From an uncultured Collinsella sp. (GTDB taxonomy: Bacteria; Actinomycetota; Coriobacteriia; Coriobacteriales; Coriobacteriaceae): DNA of 64,000 bases. The notes below the pieces were generated by a model. It was not told where the DNA came from. It saw nothing but the letters and a program-made list of their open reading frames with translations, and made no database searches. Every line of letters begins with the position of its first letter. Position 1 is the first letter of the stretch. Shown piece after piece: positions 1-8,947 of this stretch. Both the position numbers and the translations under genes were made by a program. The stretch spans positions 6,811-70,810 of the forward strand of contig CAAFQK010000109.1 of assembly GCA_900765115.1 (NCBI GenBank). Direction: 5' to 3'.

Positions 1-785
1 CATTTAAGTGGTCCAGAATTTAAGGCTGCCACTGACTTTATAAGCGCCTCTTTGCTGGCGGTGTCCATAATTTTGGTAAATACAGTATTTTTCATTAATT
101 GGGTTCCGTCTGGAAACACTCGTTTGATTTGTGCCAAACAGGTCAGATCAATATCTATAATATCCTGCCGAATAGCTTGATATAGATTTTGGTCGGTTAT
201 CGTACCAATTACGGCATAAGCTTCGTTTTCCGAAACTATCTCTTCTGCGGAAAATAACTCTTTGGTGACAGCTCCGATTTTTTTCAATGAAGCTGAATTA
301 GCATTGTTTGATCCCTTGAGCTTAGTCCCGCCTACCTCTTGCATTTTTTGGCTGAGCTCAGTTATTTCAATCGCTTCATCAACGAGACCTTTAATGGAAT
401 TGATCTTAAGATTGACCGGAATGCAGACAAAGTCTCCAGGTTGAGACATCAAAATCTCTTTTAAGAACTTATGTTGGGACAGCTGCTCGACCACCATGCT
501 CAACATTGAAGTTGTGGTCTGGACCAACTTTGATTCCTTAGAACTCGAATTTCCAGAATTCTTATTAAGCTCCGCTTCGGCTGTTATCCCAAGTTTAAAA
601 ATCTTAAAACCAACTCCAGCGCCCCCTCTTTTTGAGGAAGATTTTCCTGAAGACGATTCTTCTTTAATCTCTTCGTATTCAGAAAAGCCCCTATTTAGAA
701 TTGCGTAAATATCCAACAGTCTATTTTGGTTTACATAGTATGGGAAAAATACCGAATCAGTTACAGGTAAAGGTTTCTCGTCCAT
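1..785 (-). CDS. DUF6414-like hypothetical protein, cut by the left window edge
   Basis: An open frame runs from ATG at 785 to the window edge without a stop, giving at least 261 residues. The start has a good ribosome site (GGAAGG, about 10 bases upstream). The N-terminus reads FFPYYVNQNRLLDIYAILN, followed by a Ser/Gly-rich stretch (about residues 44-57). This resembles my memory of DUF6414 proteins, which begin with a short tyrosine-rich strand and a low-complexity loop; no function is established for that family. No signal peptide or membrane segment is visible. The gene is clearly AT-richer than the capsule genes beside it, which suggests separate acquisition. The coding call is firm; the family assignment is tentative. 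Confidence 0.6.
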   Translation of the reverse strand, partial: MDEKPLPVTDSVFFPYYVNQNRLLDIYAILNRGFSEYEEIKEESSSGKSSSKRGGAGVGFKIFKLGITAEAELNKNSGNSSSKESKLVQTTTSMLSMVVEQLSQHKFLKEILMSQPGDFVCIPVNLKINSIKGLVDEAIEITELSQKMQEVGGTKLKGSNNANSASLKKIGAVTKELFSAEEIVSENEAYAVIGTITDQNLYQAIRQDIIDIDLTCLAQIKRVFPDGTQLMKNTVFTKIMDTASKEALIKSVAALNSGPLK

Positions 786-813
786 ATTCCAAATCCCTTC
801 CGGACGATAATCA

Positions 814-855
814 AATTGACCTCTTGTAGAACAGAAAGACTACAAGAGGTCAATT
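814..855 (-). terminator. 16-bp perfect inverted repeat, probable terminator of the capsule transcript
   Basis: Arms 814-829 and 840-855 are perfectly complementary around a 10-base loop. The hairpin lies between the last capsule pseudogene (ends 932) and the next minus-strand start (785). The T-tract on the minus strand is weak, so an operator for the downstream gene is an alternative. Confidence 0.55.
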
Positions 856-931
856 AAACAATTATATATAGCTTGTTAACACTGGAAGAAAACCAGGCAG
901 GTTACATATGCCGCACCAAATGTCGGCTGTT

Positions 932-2086
932 CTATAAGCTTTTCCTCCACACCACCTTGTCCACAACGCCGGTGTAGCTCTGGATGATCTTGACCACCTT
1001 GGTGGACACGGTCTCGTCGGCGTAGTCGGGAACGGGCGCCTCGGGGAGCGACTCCTCCGCGTCGAGCTCGACGGCCGTATGGACAGCTTGCAGAAGGCCC
1101 CTCTCGGAGATGCCTGCAAGCGTGAAGCACGCCTTGTCCAGCGCCTCCGGGCGCTCGGTGGAGGTACGGATGCACACCGCCGGGAACGGGCGCCCAATGC
1201 TTGCAAAGAAGCTGGACTCCTCGGGCAGGGTGCCGGAGTCGGAAACCACGGCGAAGGCGTTCATCTGCAGGCAGTTGTAGTCGTGGAATCCCATGGGCTC
1301 GTGCATGCGCACGCGCAGGTCCAGCTTGAAGCCGGTGGCCTCCAGGCGCTTGAGGGAGCGCGGGTGGCAGGAGTACAGGATCGGCATGTCGTATTTCTCC
1401 GCGAGCGCGTTGATCGCCGTGAACAGGCTCGTGAAGTTCGCCTCGGTGTCGATGTTCTCCTCGCGGTGGGCCGAAAGCAGCATGTAGCGCTTGGGCTCCA
1501 GACCGAGCTCGGAGAGGACATCCGAAGCCTCGATCTTGTCCAGGTTGGCACGAAGGACCTCTGCCATGGGCGAGCCCGTGACAGAGGTGCGCTCCGGGGC
1601 ACAGCCGGTGTCCCTGAGGTAGCGGCGCGCGTGCTCGGAGTATGCCAGGTTGACGTCGGAGATCACGTCGACGATGCGGCGGTTAGTCTCCTCGGGCAGG
1701 CACTCGTCCTTGCAGCGGTTGCCCGCCTCCATGTGGAAGATGGGGATGTGGAGCCTCTTGGCCGCGATGGCGGAAAGGCAGCTGTCGGCGTCGCCCAGGA
1801 TGAGAAGCGCGTCGGGCTTCACCTCAACCATGAGCTTATAGCTCGCGGCGATGATGTTGCCCACGGTCTCGCCCAAGTCGGCGCCCACGGCGTCCAGCGA
1901 CAAGTCGCGGAAGAAGATGCCGTTGAGCGTGTAGTCGTAGTTCTACCCGGTGTGCGCCAGCAGGCAGTCGAAGTGGCGGCGGCACTTCTTGATGACCTCG
2001 GACAGGCGGATGACCTCGGGGCGGGTGCCCACGACGATCAGCAGCTTCAGGCGGCCATCATTTTTGAAATGAATATTCTTTTCAAT
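932..2086 (-). pseudogene. fnlC: Capsular UDP-sugar C2-epimerase (FnlC/WbjD/CapG type), amber-interrupted
   Basis: The reading frame matches non-hydrolysing UDP-N-acetylglucosamine 2-epimerase relatives, and the C-terminus with ICIRTSTERPEALDK and FTLAGI fits the FnlC/WbjD/CapG branch of UDP-L-FucNAc synthesis. The N-terminal motif VVGTRPEVIRLSEVI is present near 2050, but an in-frame TAG at 1945-1943 replaces the Gln of the expected HTGQNYDY segment. The frame has no ATG at its 5' end: AGGAG at 2094-2090 is followed by ATT at 2086. The piece from 1903 down is a 323-residue open frame lacking the N-terminal third. Two apparent lesions make a functional product unlikely unless the amber is suppressed or the downstream piece is reinitiated. 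Confidence 0.8.
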
Positions 2087-2099
2087 TATCTCCTTTCAG

Positions 2100-2366
2100 C
2101 TAATCGCGTTTAAATAAGTCCCTTGTATAAACCATTTCTGAAACATCTGCGAGCTCGTCGGTCCTGCGGTTGGCGACGATCGCATTGCAGCCGGCCTTGA
2201 TGGACTCAAGGCCGTGGTCACCTCGGAGCCGAAGAACTCCGGCGCGCCCAGCGTGGGCCCGTAGACCACCACGGGCACGCCCTTGGCCTTCACGTACTTC
2301 ATGGCGCCCTAGATGGAGCTCGCGTGAGGAATAATGTGGTTTGATTAATCGTAAGACAGTAGGCAC
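2100..2366 (-). pseudogene. ugd: 3' remnant of UDP-glucose 6-dehydrogenase
   Basis: The C-terminal signature survives in pieces: MKYVKAKGVPVVVYGPTL and APEFFGSEV in one frame, then IVANRR, DELADV and VYTRDLFKRD in another. The frame changes near 2220, and a TAG (CAG expected) stands just before MKYVKAKG. A further frame change is likely near 2330. Only about the last 85 codons of a roughly 400-codon gene remain. Ugd oxidises UDP-glucose to UDP-glucuronate. It sits just upstream of the fnlC-type pseudogene, so the distal end of the capsule locus has lost at least two nucleotide-sugar genes. Confidence 0.8.
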
Positions 2367-2602
2367 TCGCGACCGAGAATTAATCAGAAGCGTCTTAGCT
2401 TATGGAGTGGCTGCAAATTGCTTTATATAGAGGAAGGAGCGCATTACATTTAACCAGCGCACTCATTCCTGGTGATTATTTTAATAGCTAGAATTGAGTT
2501 TTCGCCAAAGATTCAGAACGCTCTCGCCAGACATCATTGAATGTCCCAAGGGAATACATAGCACTCAACGATATTTTGCCAGCTGAAAAGCTGAAACCAT
2601 GA
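2367..2602. other. Non-coding stretch in the decayed distal capsule region
   Basis: I see no supported gene here. The sequence is AT-richer than the flanking genes and lies where the 5' part of ugd would be expected. No convincing terminator follows the gene ending at 2603. Confidence 0.4.
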
Positions 2603-3985
2603 TTACCTTATAAACTCTAAGTACTTAACGCTCTCGCCGCGTTCGAATGCGCCTATAACTTCACAGGTGGCTTTGGTGATATCGCGATCAATGCCGCCTT
2701 CGCGGCGAAGTGCCTCTTCACCTGTGGTGCCCTTCTCAACATCGGCGATCATTCTTAGGAAAGAAACCCATTCAAAGCGAATGCCTTCCCCGTCTAGCTG
2801 ATAGAAATAACGTCTGTTATCGGCTGGGTCCTCGTAACGGATTTCGAAATAATCAGTCTTCCACCACGGCGCAGGAACATATATGTAGCCCTTTGTGCCC
2901 GATACAACTAGACTGCCTTCAGACTTAGCGCCTGAGCCAACCTTTGCTGTTGCCACGGCGTTTGGAAACTCAACGTCAAGCCTCGAGAACTCATCAAACG
3001 TCTTGTCGTTTTTCTCGCACAAGGACGAAATGCGTACCGAGTTAGGTTTAGTACCTAGTATCTGGAAGATTGGCAATAAGGCCGTCGGACCCCATGCCGT
3101 CATGCTGCTCCAAGCAGTGTCGCGACGCGTATCAAAGGGAGCGCGATTGGTCTTAAGATTGGTTATAGTGGCGTCGACCGAAACGACCTCGCCAATACGT
3201 CCGCCGGTAACCAACAATAGCATGCGTGCGTAGGCGGTTGAGTATGCCGTGCGCAGTGAGTCCATCAGTACAAGGCCTCGCTCGTCGGCTAATGCGAAAA
3301 GCTCGCTGCATTCCTTAGCGCTCTTTGCGATAGGCGCTTCGCACATCACATGCTTGTCGGCATTTAGGGCTCGCTTCACCTGATCATAATGTCGATCAGG
3401 ATGCGAGTGAATATATACAATATCGACTGCATCCAGCAACTTATCGTATTCATCCGTTACAAGCTCAGCTCCGAGTGGGCCCTCATCTAGCAAGCTGCGA
3501 TCTTCAACGCAAATGCCGGCAGCCTCGAGACCATTAACCAAACCGCACTCAGCAAAAACGCGATTCATATAGTCCGTATATCCAACTAAACCGCAGCGAA
3601 GTTTAACCGAACTTCGGATTTCCGTAGAAGAGACACCACTGGTGCGCTCGAGGTACACAACCTTGCAGTACTCATTCAGATAGTCGAATTGGCCCTCCCA
3701 ATCCGATCCCACAGTAAAGATATCAACTCCATAGCGCTTGATGTCGTCGATTTTCTGGCCTTCGTATTCTTCGACGACAATCTTGTCCGCAAGCCCGGTT
3801 GAACGCACTGCTGCAATGCGCTCTTCAAGCGATTGTTGAACGTTAATCTTGCCGCGTTGTTTGTCAAAGTCATCCGACGTAACGCCAACGATTAGATAGT
3901 CGCCTAAGGCCTTGGCGCGCTCCAACAGGCGGACATGCCCGCGATGAAGATGGTCGTAGGTTCCGTAGGTAATGACCTTAGTCAT
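2603..3985 (-). CDS. Fusion: TagD-like cytidylyltransferase + Gfo/Idh/MocA oxidoreductase
   Basis: Residues 1-127 are a complete glycerol-3-phosphate cytidylyltransferase-like domain: GTYDHLHRGH with the catalytic HxGH at 14-17, and RTSGVSSTEIRS near 113-124. Such enzymes join CTP to a phosphorylated small alcohol to give a CDP-alcohol. From about residue 129 to 460 it resembles a Gfo/Idh/MocA NAD(P)-dependent oxidoreductase, with CEAPIAKS near 215-222 as the EKPxA-like motif; the Gly-rich loop is degenerate. TagD proteins are normally about 130 residues and stand alone. The start lies 3 bases after the aminotransferase stop, so the two are co-transcribed. The CDP-product is unknown; LicD at 14.6-15.4 kb is a plausible user of it. 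Confidence 0.85.
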   Translation of the reverse strand: MTKVITYGTYDHLHRGHVRLLERAKALGDYLIVGVTSDDFDKQRGKINVQQSLEERIAAVRSTGLADKIVVEEYEGQKIDDIKRYGVDIFTVGSDWEGQFDYLNEYCKVVYLERTSGVSSTEIRSSVKLRCGLVGYTDYMNRVFAECGLVNGLEAAGICVEDRSLLDEGPLGAELVTDEYDKLLDAVDIVYIHSHPDRHYDQVKRALNADKHVMCEAPIAKSAKECSELFALADERGLVLMDSLRTAYSTAYARMLLLVTGGRIGEVVSVDATITNLKTNRAPFDTRRDTAWSSMTAWGPTALLPIFQILGTKPNSVRISSLCEKNDKTFDEFSRLDVEFPNAVATAKVGSGAKSEGSLVVSGTKGYIYVPAPWWKTDYFEIRYEDPADNRRYFYQLDGEGIRFEWVSFLRMIADVEKGTTGEEALRREGGIDRDITKATCEVIGAFERGESVKYLEFIR

Positions 3986-3987
3986 GC

Positions 3988-5049
3988 TTAGGCCTTGTCC
4001 AACTCAATCAGCGCTTCCATGAATCGCTCCATCGAACGCTTAGGACCAGTGGTAACCCTCAGACAGCTGCCAAAAGCGCCAATACCGTCATACTCCTTAA
4101 TGAGGATGCCTTTCTCGGCCTTCATGCGGCGAACGATTTCAGACGCATCGCTAAACGGCTTAATGAACATGAAATTTCCTTCACTGCTTCGATATTCATA
4201 GCAGTTACGGTCAAGTTGCTCAACGAGCCACTGTTTGCCGGCGAGCTGATTCTCGATCATGGAATCGAGCATGCCTTCGGTTTCCATGATTTTCTTTGCG
4301 AAGAGCATGGCAAACATATTTACATTGTGGGGAGTATTCAGCTTCTGTACGAGAGCAACTCCCTCAGGCCATCCTGCTACATAGCCTAAACGAGCTCCAG
4401 CAAGCGAGAATAGCTTGGAAAAGGTGCGGGTTACAAATACGTGATCATGAGTGAGGGCGTATCCGATGGAAGTCTCGGGGCAGAAATAATGGTATGCCTC
4501 ATCAACGAGGACGGTAATCTGACGGCGTTCCGCTTCCTCGAAAAAGCGCGTCATCTCGGTCTCGCTCCAGGCATTGCCCATGGGGTTATTCGGATTAACA
4601 AGAATTAACAGCTGCGTGTCATCGCTGATTTTGGAGATCACATCATCCACCGTGATGGTTAGGTCATCCCTATAAGGGACCGGCACAAAATTGCGCCCAT
4701 ACATCTTCGAGTAGACCTCGAACATCGCGTAAGATGGTGATACACAAACGATCTCGCCGCTGGGCGCAGTGAAGGCCTCAATGATGTTACGAATGCCCTC
4801 GGAAGACCCGTTAACAAGCGAAAGGTGCTCGATGTCCGTACCAAGTCTTTCAGCGAGGAATTCGGTAAACTCAAGTGTCTCCGGGTACTGGGCTACCATT
4901 TCGGGTGTCACACCCGAAAGAACTCCGTCGATGAACTCTTGAGATAGCCCCTCGGGGTTCTCGTTCAGGTCAAGTCTGAGGTAACCCTCGCGCTTGTTCT
5001 GGTCAAAAATGCGGTGGAGGTTAACTAGCCTCTCGTTGATGTAATACAT
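3988..5049 (-). CDS. PLP-dependent aminotransferase, HisC-like (class I/II)
   Basis: The 353-residue protein has the fold-type I aminotransferase markers: NPNNPMG at 152-158, DEAYHYF at 183-189, the Schiff-base Lys in TFSK (K212), R220, and LRVTTG near the C-terminus for carboxylate binding. Its nearest general relatives are histidinol-phosphate aminotransferases and the related phosphoserine/threonine-phosphate decarboxylases. No histidine genes are nearby. Its place directly before the cytidylyltransferase fusion suggests it makes an amino-phosphate for CDP activation, such as serinol phosphate or phosphoethanolamine. That role is inference. ATG 5049 has an AAAGGT-type ribosome site; 129 non-coding bases separate it from the gene before. 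Confidence 0.85.
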   Translation of the reverse strand: MYYINERLVNLHRIFDQNKREGYLRLDLNENPEGLSQEFIDGVLSGVTPEMVAQYPETLEFTEFLAERLGTDIEHLSLVNGSSEGIRNIIEAFTAPSGEIVCVSPSYAMFEVYSKMYGRNFVPVPYRDDLTITVDDVISKISDDTQLLILVNPNNPMGNAWSETEMTRFFEEAERRQITVLVDEAYHYFCPETSIGYALTHDHVFVTRTFSKLFSLAGARLGYVAGWPEGVALVQKLNTPHNVNMFAMLFAKKIMETEGMLDSMIENQLAGKQWLVEQLDRNCYEYRSSEGNFMFIKPFSDASEIVRRMKAEKGILIKEYDGIGAFGSCLRVTTGPKRSMERFMEALIELDKA

Positions 5050-5178
5050 GAATAAATACCTTTCGCCTTCGATTAAAAATTGTTAAGGACAGTAACGAAT
5101 GAGCTGCCTGTCGATATTTCCACTTAGGGTTAGTTGTATGAGTGGGCTTTGCACTACAAGCGTCTAAATGAAAAGCAG

Positions 5179-6246
5179 TTACCGTCCATGCCCGCAAACC
5201 AAACGAACAAGCTTCCAGGGAAGCATTCGCCTAATTCTTGCCATCAAGCTAATCTTTGGAGCCAGCAGCCTTTCGAATGCCAGCTTGTGGTCACCAGTAG
5301 AAATCGCTCTTTCGACCTCATCGGCCAGCCTCTCATCATCAGCAGAACGAGAGGCTGGCTTGACGAGATTTGAGTTATTGGCAGCAATGCTTTCAACGGT
5401 TGATTTAATCCACTTACATTCATCGGCACAGCACTCATTAAAGAAGCGCTCGCCATTACTAGTGTTTATCAGGACCGCGGAAACGCCTCTTCCGTCAGAA
5501 AAACCGGGATGAACGGAGTCGATGCCCCAATAATCTCCTATCGTGATGTCTCCAACGCGTTCAAGTCTTGCAAAGGGACATTTGTAACAACACCTCCGAT
5601 AGATGACCCCTTTCGTAAAGGCTGCGAAATATGGGTCATCACGGGCGGGCCCCAGCACCTCGTGTTTTCTACCTCGACGATAGAAGTAGTAATAATAATT
5701 TAGTCCCCACCCCATCTTTTTGCTTCTAAAAGAATAGCCATGGATGCCGTCATCGGTTTTGCTCTTCGTGGCAAGCCATTCAAGATATGCAGCAAAAATC
5801 TCCTGCTTAGGTGTTCCGTGACAGATGAGATCGACGCAAAGCAAGTTATTTGCAATGACTTGCTTTGGAACTGTTTTTTCAAGATATTTTCGAAGTCCCG
5901 CTATCTGGCATGGCGTACCGGAATATAGCACTACGGTATTCTTGCAAAGAAGGTGGGCACACTCTTCATATGTATCTGCAACGTTGCTCTTAACGTATTT
6001 AGATCCTTGCAGTTTATACAAGTCATCGATCCGCTTTATGCAAATATGACGGACAGTGCCGTTGTCGAAAAGGGAAGCTCCAAAAACGGCACCACCAACA
6101 CGAAGAACAGAGCGAGCAAACAAAGCAAAAGCGCCACCAGAAGCGGAAAGCTCAAGGCTTTTCGAATCAGAGTCCTGAAGTGCCACAGCACAACGTGCTT
6201 TTGCGAACAGCGCGTCGAAAGAGTTCGATGGAAGTTCGTCTTGCAA
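5179..6246 (-). CDS. FrhB/FdhB-family (F420 hydrogenase beta C-terminal) protein of capsule locus
   Basis: A 355-residue protein of the family annotated as coenzyme F420 hydrogenase/dehydrogenase beta subunit, which is common in polysaccharide clusters beside pyruvyl transferases. Visible marks are SASGGAF near 34-40, SGTPCQIAGL at 109-118, Cys 219/220/223, and GDITIGDYWG at 232-241. I chose TTG at 6246 because AGGAGG lies 7 bases upstream; an ATG at 6276 lies inside the previous gene. The usual N-terminal two-cluster ferredoxin segment is absent, so this is a short form. Its reaction in polysaccharide synthesis is not established; redox modification of a sugar is a guess. Confidence 0.8.
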   Translation of the reverse strand: MQDELPSNSFDALFAKARCAVALQDSDSKSLELSASGGAFALFARSVLRVGGAVFGASLFDNGTVRHICIKRIDDLYKLQGSKYVKSNVADTYEECAHLLCKNTVVLYSGTPCQIAGLRKYLEKTVPKQVIANNLLCVDLICHGTPKQEIFAAYLEWLATKSKTDDGIHGYSFRSKKMGWGLNYYYYFYRRGRKHEVLGPARDDPYFAAFTKGVIYRRCCYKCPFARLERVGDITIGDYWGIDSVHPGFSDGRGVSAVLINTSNGERFFNECCADECKWIKSTVESIAANNSNLVKPASRSADDERLADEVERAISTGDHKLAFERLLAPKISLMARIRRMLPWKLVRLVCGHGR

Positions 6247-6247
6247 C

Positions 6248-7810
6248 CTAACGCCTCCTAACCAATAGCATTCCAAAAGCCTTACGTCGCTCTTCCCTAT
6301 CGAGTAGAAGGAGGGATAGCTCCGTATAACCGATTGCTGCAGAAATAAGACAAGAAATCAGAAAGCACGCCCAGGAAGAAAACGGCAACGCTTTCGAAAG
6401 AATTGCAAATGTTGCGAGAACAACGAAAAGCCCTACAGCTTCTTTACCAAGTGGTTTATAGAAACTCGATCCACGCAGACCCAACACATGAGCAGCATAA
6501 ACGGGCTGTACAAAACAATGTCTAAACGTCATGACAACGGAACTGACGGAAGCGATTACAAAGAGGCCTTCAAGCTCTGTAAATAGCAGAAGGGACAATT
6601 CAATTGCGACGACGAGTAAGCTGAAGCCTAAAGTAATAAGAACCGACCCCTTTATCTTATTAGTAAGGGTATTGGCATAGTAAAGAGGCTCAACGAGCGC
6701 GCTCGCGAGTAACGAGACAACAGTCAGAACAGATAGTCTTTGAATCAGAAGGAGCTCTGACACGTCTCGTCCAGGAAGCCATAGTTCATAAAAATGAAGA
6801 CCATATGCAACAAAGCCCGCGAGCGGCACAATCATGACAGCAGCTGTGAATCTCATTGCAAAGCCAAACTGTTTAACAAGCTCGTCAGTATTCTTTTTGG
6901 CATAAAGCTCGGCACATTTGGGATAGAAAAGGCTGGAAAGACTATTTGAAACGGATAACAAGGCATTGGGGATCGTCTTAGCAACTGATAAAATCCCCAT
7001 CTGGTAGGCACCGACAAAGAGATTCGAAATCCACAAATCAAGACCGGTAAGCAAAAGCTTGTTTATTGACTCGATGCTGACCCATAAGCCGCTTTTGAGA
7101 ATTTCAAGCACTCTTTGAATTGAAAAGCAGGTCGCTTTCACCCGGTATTCTGGAGCAATACGTCTCGTAGTCCAAATCTGCAATGCAAGGAATGCAACCG
7201 ATGCGACAACTGCAGCGGCGCTGTAATACCACATATGTGGAGCTACAGTCAAAAAAAGAATACACAGCAACATTGCCCTTATGACGGAGGACACAAGCTG
7301 GGCAATGGAGTTGAGGTATAGCTGGTTCTTGATAAATGCGGCAATTCCAAAAACAACAACGACAAGACTAAGCGCACAATTGAAAAACGCCAACAAAAAC
7401 ATAAGCTGGAGATCTTCAACTAGCCCAGGCGAAACCGACACGACCGATTCGATATTTGCTGCAAGCAGAACGGATCCAGCCAACACGGCGACGGCCATTA
7501 CGCAGTTTGCGAAAAACACGGAGGAATAATAGGACTCCGCACTCTCTTGGTCCCCGCTATGGTGCGCAATCGTGATATAACGACCTGCTAGCGAATTTAA
7601 GGCAGTAGTAATTACAGCCACATAGCTTACAAAGTTGTTAACAAGACCAACAAAGCCATAGGCTTCTGCCCCCATTTTATCTAGGACAATTGGGGTCAAA
7701 AATAAGCTGATGACCATCTGGGCAACAATGACAGACACTTGCGAGATAAGGTTTATCGCAAAAGCGGTCTTGCCCTGTAATAATGGAAGCGGTTTGATCT
7801 GCTTATTCAT
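6248..7810 (-). CDS. Polysaccharide flippase (Wzx/RfbX-like, MOP superfamily)
   Basis: A 520-residue integral membrane protein with about 12-14 hydrophobic segments, spread from FAINLISQVSVIVAQ near the N-terminus to the C-terminal SLLLLDREER. This pattern fits MOP-family flippases that move undecaprenyl-linked repeat units across the membrane. The ATG at 7810 overlaps the stop of the pyruvyl transferase gene (TGATG), and the stop is followed at once by the TTG start of the FrhB-family gene. That tight packing argues for one transcript and coupled translation. It is the only flippase candidate in the cluster. Confidence 0.88.
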   Translation of the reverse strand: MNKQIKPLPLLQGKTAFAINLISQVSVIVAQMVISLFLTPIVLDKMGAEAYGFVGLVNNFVSYVAVITTALNSLAGRYITIAHHSGDQESAESYYSSVFFANCVMAVAVLAGSVLLAANIESVVSVSPGLVEDLQLMFLLAFFNCALSLVVVVFGIAAFIKNQLYLNSIAQLVSSVIRAMLLCILFLTVAPHMWYYSAAAVVASVAFLALQIWTTRRIAPEYRVKATCFSIQRVLEILKSGLWVSIESINKLLLTGLDLWISNLFVGAYQMGILSVAKTIPNALLSVSNSLSSLFYPKCAELYAKKNTDELVKQFGFAMRFTAAVMIVPLAGFVAYGLHFYELWLPGRDVSELLLIQRLSVLTVVSLLASALVEPLYYANTLTNKIKGSVLITLGFSLLVVAIELSLLLFTELEGLFVIASVSSVVMTFRHCFVQPVYAAHVLGLRGSSFYKPLGKEAVGLFVVLATFAILSKALPFSSWACFLISCLISAAIGYTELSLLLLDREERRKAFGMLLVRRR

Positions 7811-8946
7811 CACTCGGCAACGCCTCCATTTGAGAGATATGATCTCAGGTAGTTGAGCGAGCGTAGCGACTCAGAGCTTCGAATCTTGTCTGAAGATTCG
7901 AAATCTGGTTTGATTTCGAGAACCTTGCCCAATTTATCAATTGAGCTAAGTCGCCGATCAGAAAGGTTGAGTCCGTCCAGAAGCGACGTTAGTTTCTGGA
8001 CATTGCCTCCTTGGCCGTTTCGGTCTCCACGGGGAATCGTCACAAAAGGCGTATGGGTAACGATAGAAAATATGCTTCCATGAAAGGTATCGGTTAACAC
8101 ATAATCAGCTGCTCGAAAATATGGTAAAACCTGGTCAGGGCGGCATCGAATATGGCGATCGCGCACGGGCTGGTCCTCACCTAATGCGATGAGTTCAAGC
8201 CCGTGGGAATGAGCAAATTCGAGAGCCTCTCTGCATTCATCCTCGGTAAATCGGAAGCTGTAGCCGTAAAGAATCATGAATCCACTCTCGTTGCAGGGAG
8301 ACCAGTCTTCGTTCTCCACTCCACCGACGAGTACAGGATCAAGATGCATGATTGGGGCTTTTCCCGTAAGCCTACTTACAGTGTCAACGGAATTCGTGTC
8401 ACGAACTGAAACCCCCTCGAAACAATTAAGGCAATCCCCTATTTCCCTAGCCACCCCATAGTGGTCAAGTTTTTCATACGTCGTATTGCCGAACGAAGCG
8501 GCATAGCTTATCACTTTACCTGCATTGGCGCGCCTCCCAAACAATTCAAGGGAGTAACCAATATTGGAACCAAGCTGGAGGCAATTAAACACTTCATCGC
8601 TGCCTATGACCAGGACGTCGCATTTCGTGTTGTAGTGTCGTCTATCTGTGATTCCTAGCATATCATCGCAACTAAACATTACGGAACGCGATGAGACAGC
8701 ATCCCCCTTGAGTGCCTTTTTTATTGAATGACCCAATGATGAGGATTTAAACCACTGTCCAACTTGTCTCATCTCGCATCGAAGGGTTTCCTTTATGTCC
8801 CCTTTATGCAAGATATCGGGCTCAATGTGATAGTCGACGAAAACCACCTGATGACCCAAGGATTCAATCATTCTTTTTAGTGAATAGGCTTGCAAAAAAG
8901 ACCCGTAATTGGGAAATCGGTGCATTGTCATAATTCCAACGAGCAT
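7810..8946 (-). CDS. Polysaccharide pyruvyl transferase family protein
   Basis: The 378-residue product starts MLVGIMTMHRFPNYGSFLQA, a typical opening of the CsaB/WcaK-like family, and has ADYVLTDTFHGSIFS in the C-terminal half, the region of the conserved donor-site His. Members move a pyruvyl ketal from phosphoenolpyruvate onto a sugar, adding negative charge. ATG 8946 has a CGGAG site; a longer in-frame upstream extension lies wholly inside the polymerase gene and has no ribosome site. Pairing with the FrhB-family gene two genes downstream is common in such loci. Confidence 0.85.
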   Translation of the reverse strand: MLVGIMTMHRFPNYGSFLQAYSLKRMIESLGHQVVFVDYHIEPDILHKGDIKETLRCEMRQVGQWFKSSSLGHSIKKALKGDAVSSRSVMFSCDDMLGITDRRHYNTKCDVLVIGSDEVFNCLQLGSNIGYSLELFGRRANAGKVISYAASFGNTTYEKLDHYGVAREIGDCLNCFEGVSVRDTNSVDTVSRLTGKAPIMHLDPVLVGGVENEDWSPCNESGFMILYGYSFRFTEDECREALEFAHSHGLELIALGEDQPVRDRHIRCRPDQVLPYFRAADYVLTDTFHGSIFSIVTHTPFVTIPRGDRNGQGGNVQKLTSLLDGLNLSDRRLSSIDKLGKVLEIKPDFESSDKIRSSESLRSLNYLRSYLSNGGVAE

Positions 8947-8947
8947 A

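Noticed and set aside
1079..2113. 344-codon plus-strand frame opposite the epimerase pseudogene
   Set aside because: It is the complement of a GC-rich gene; the minus strand carries clear epimerase motifs, and the plus product has no recognisable features.
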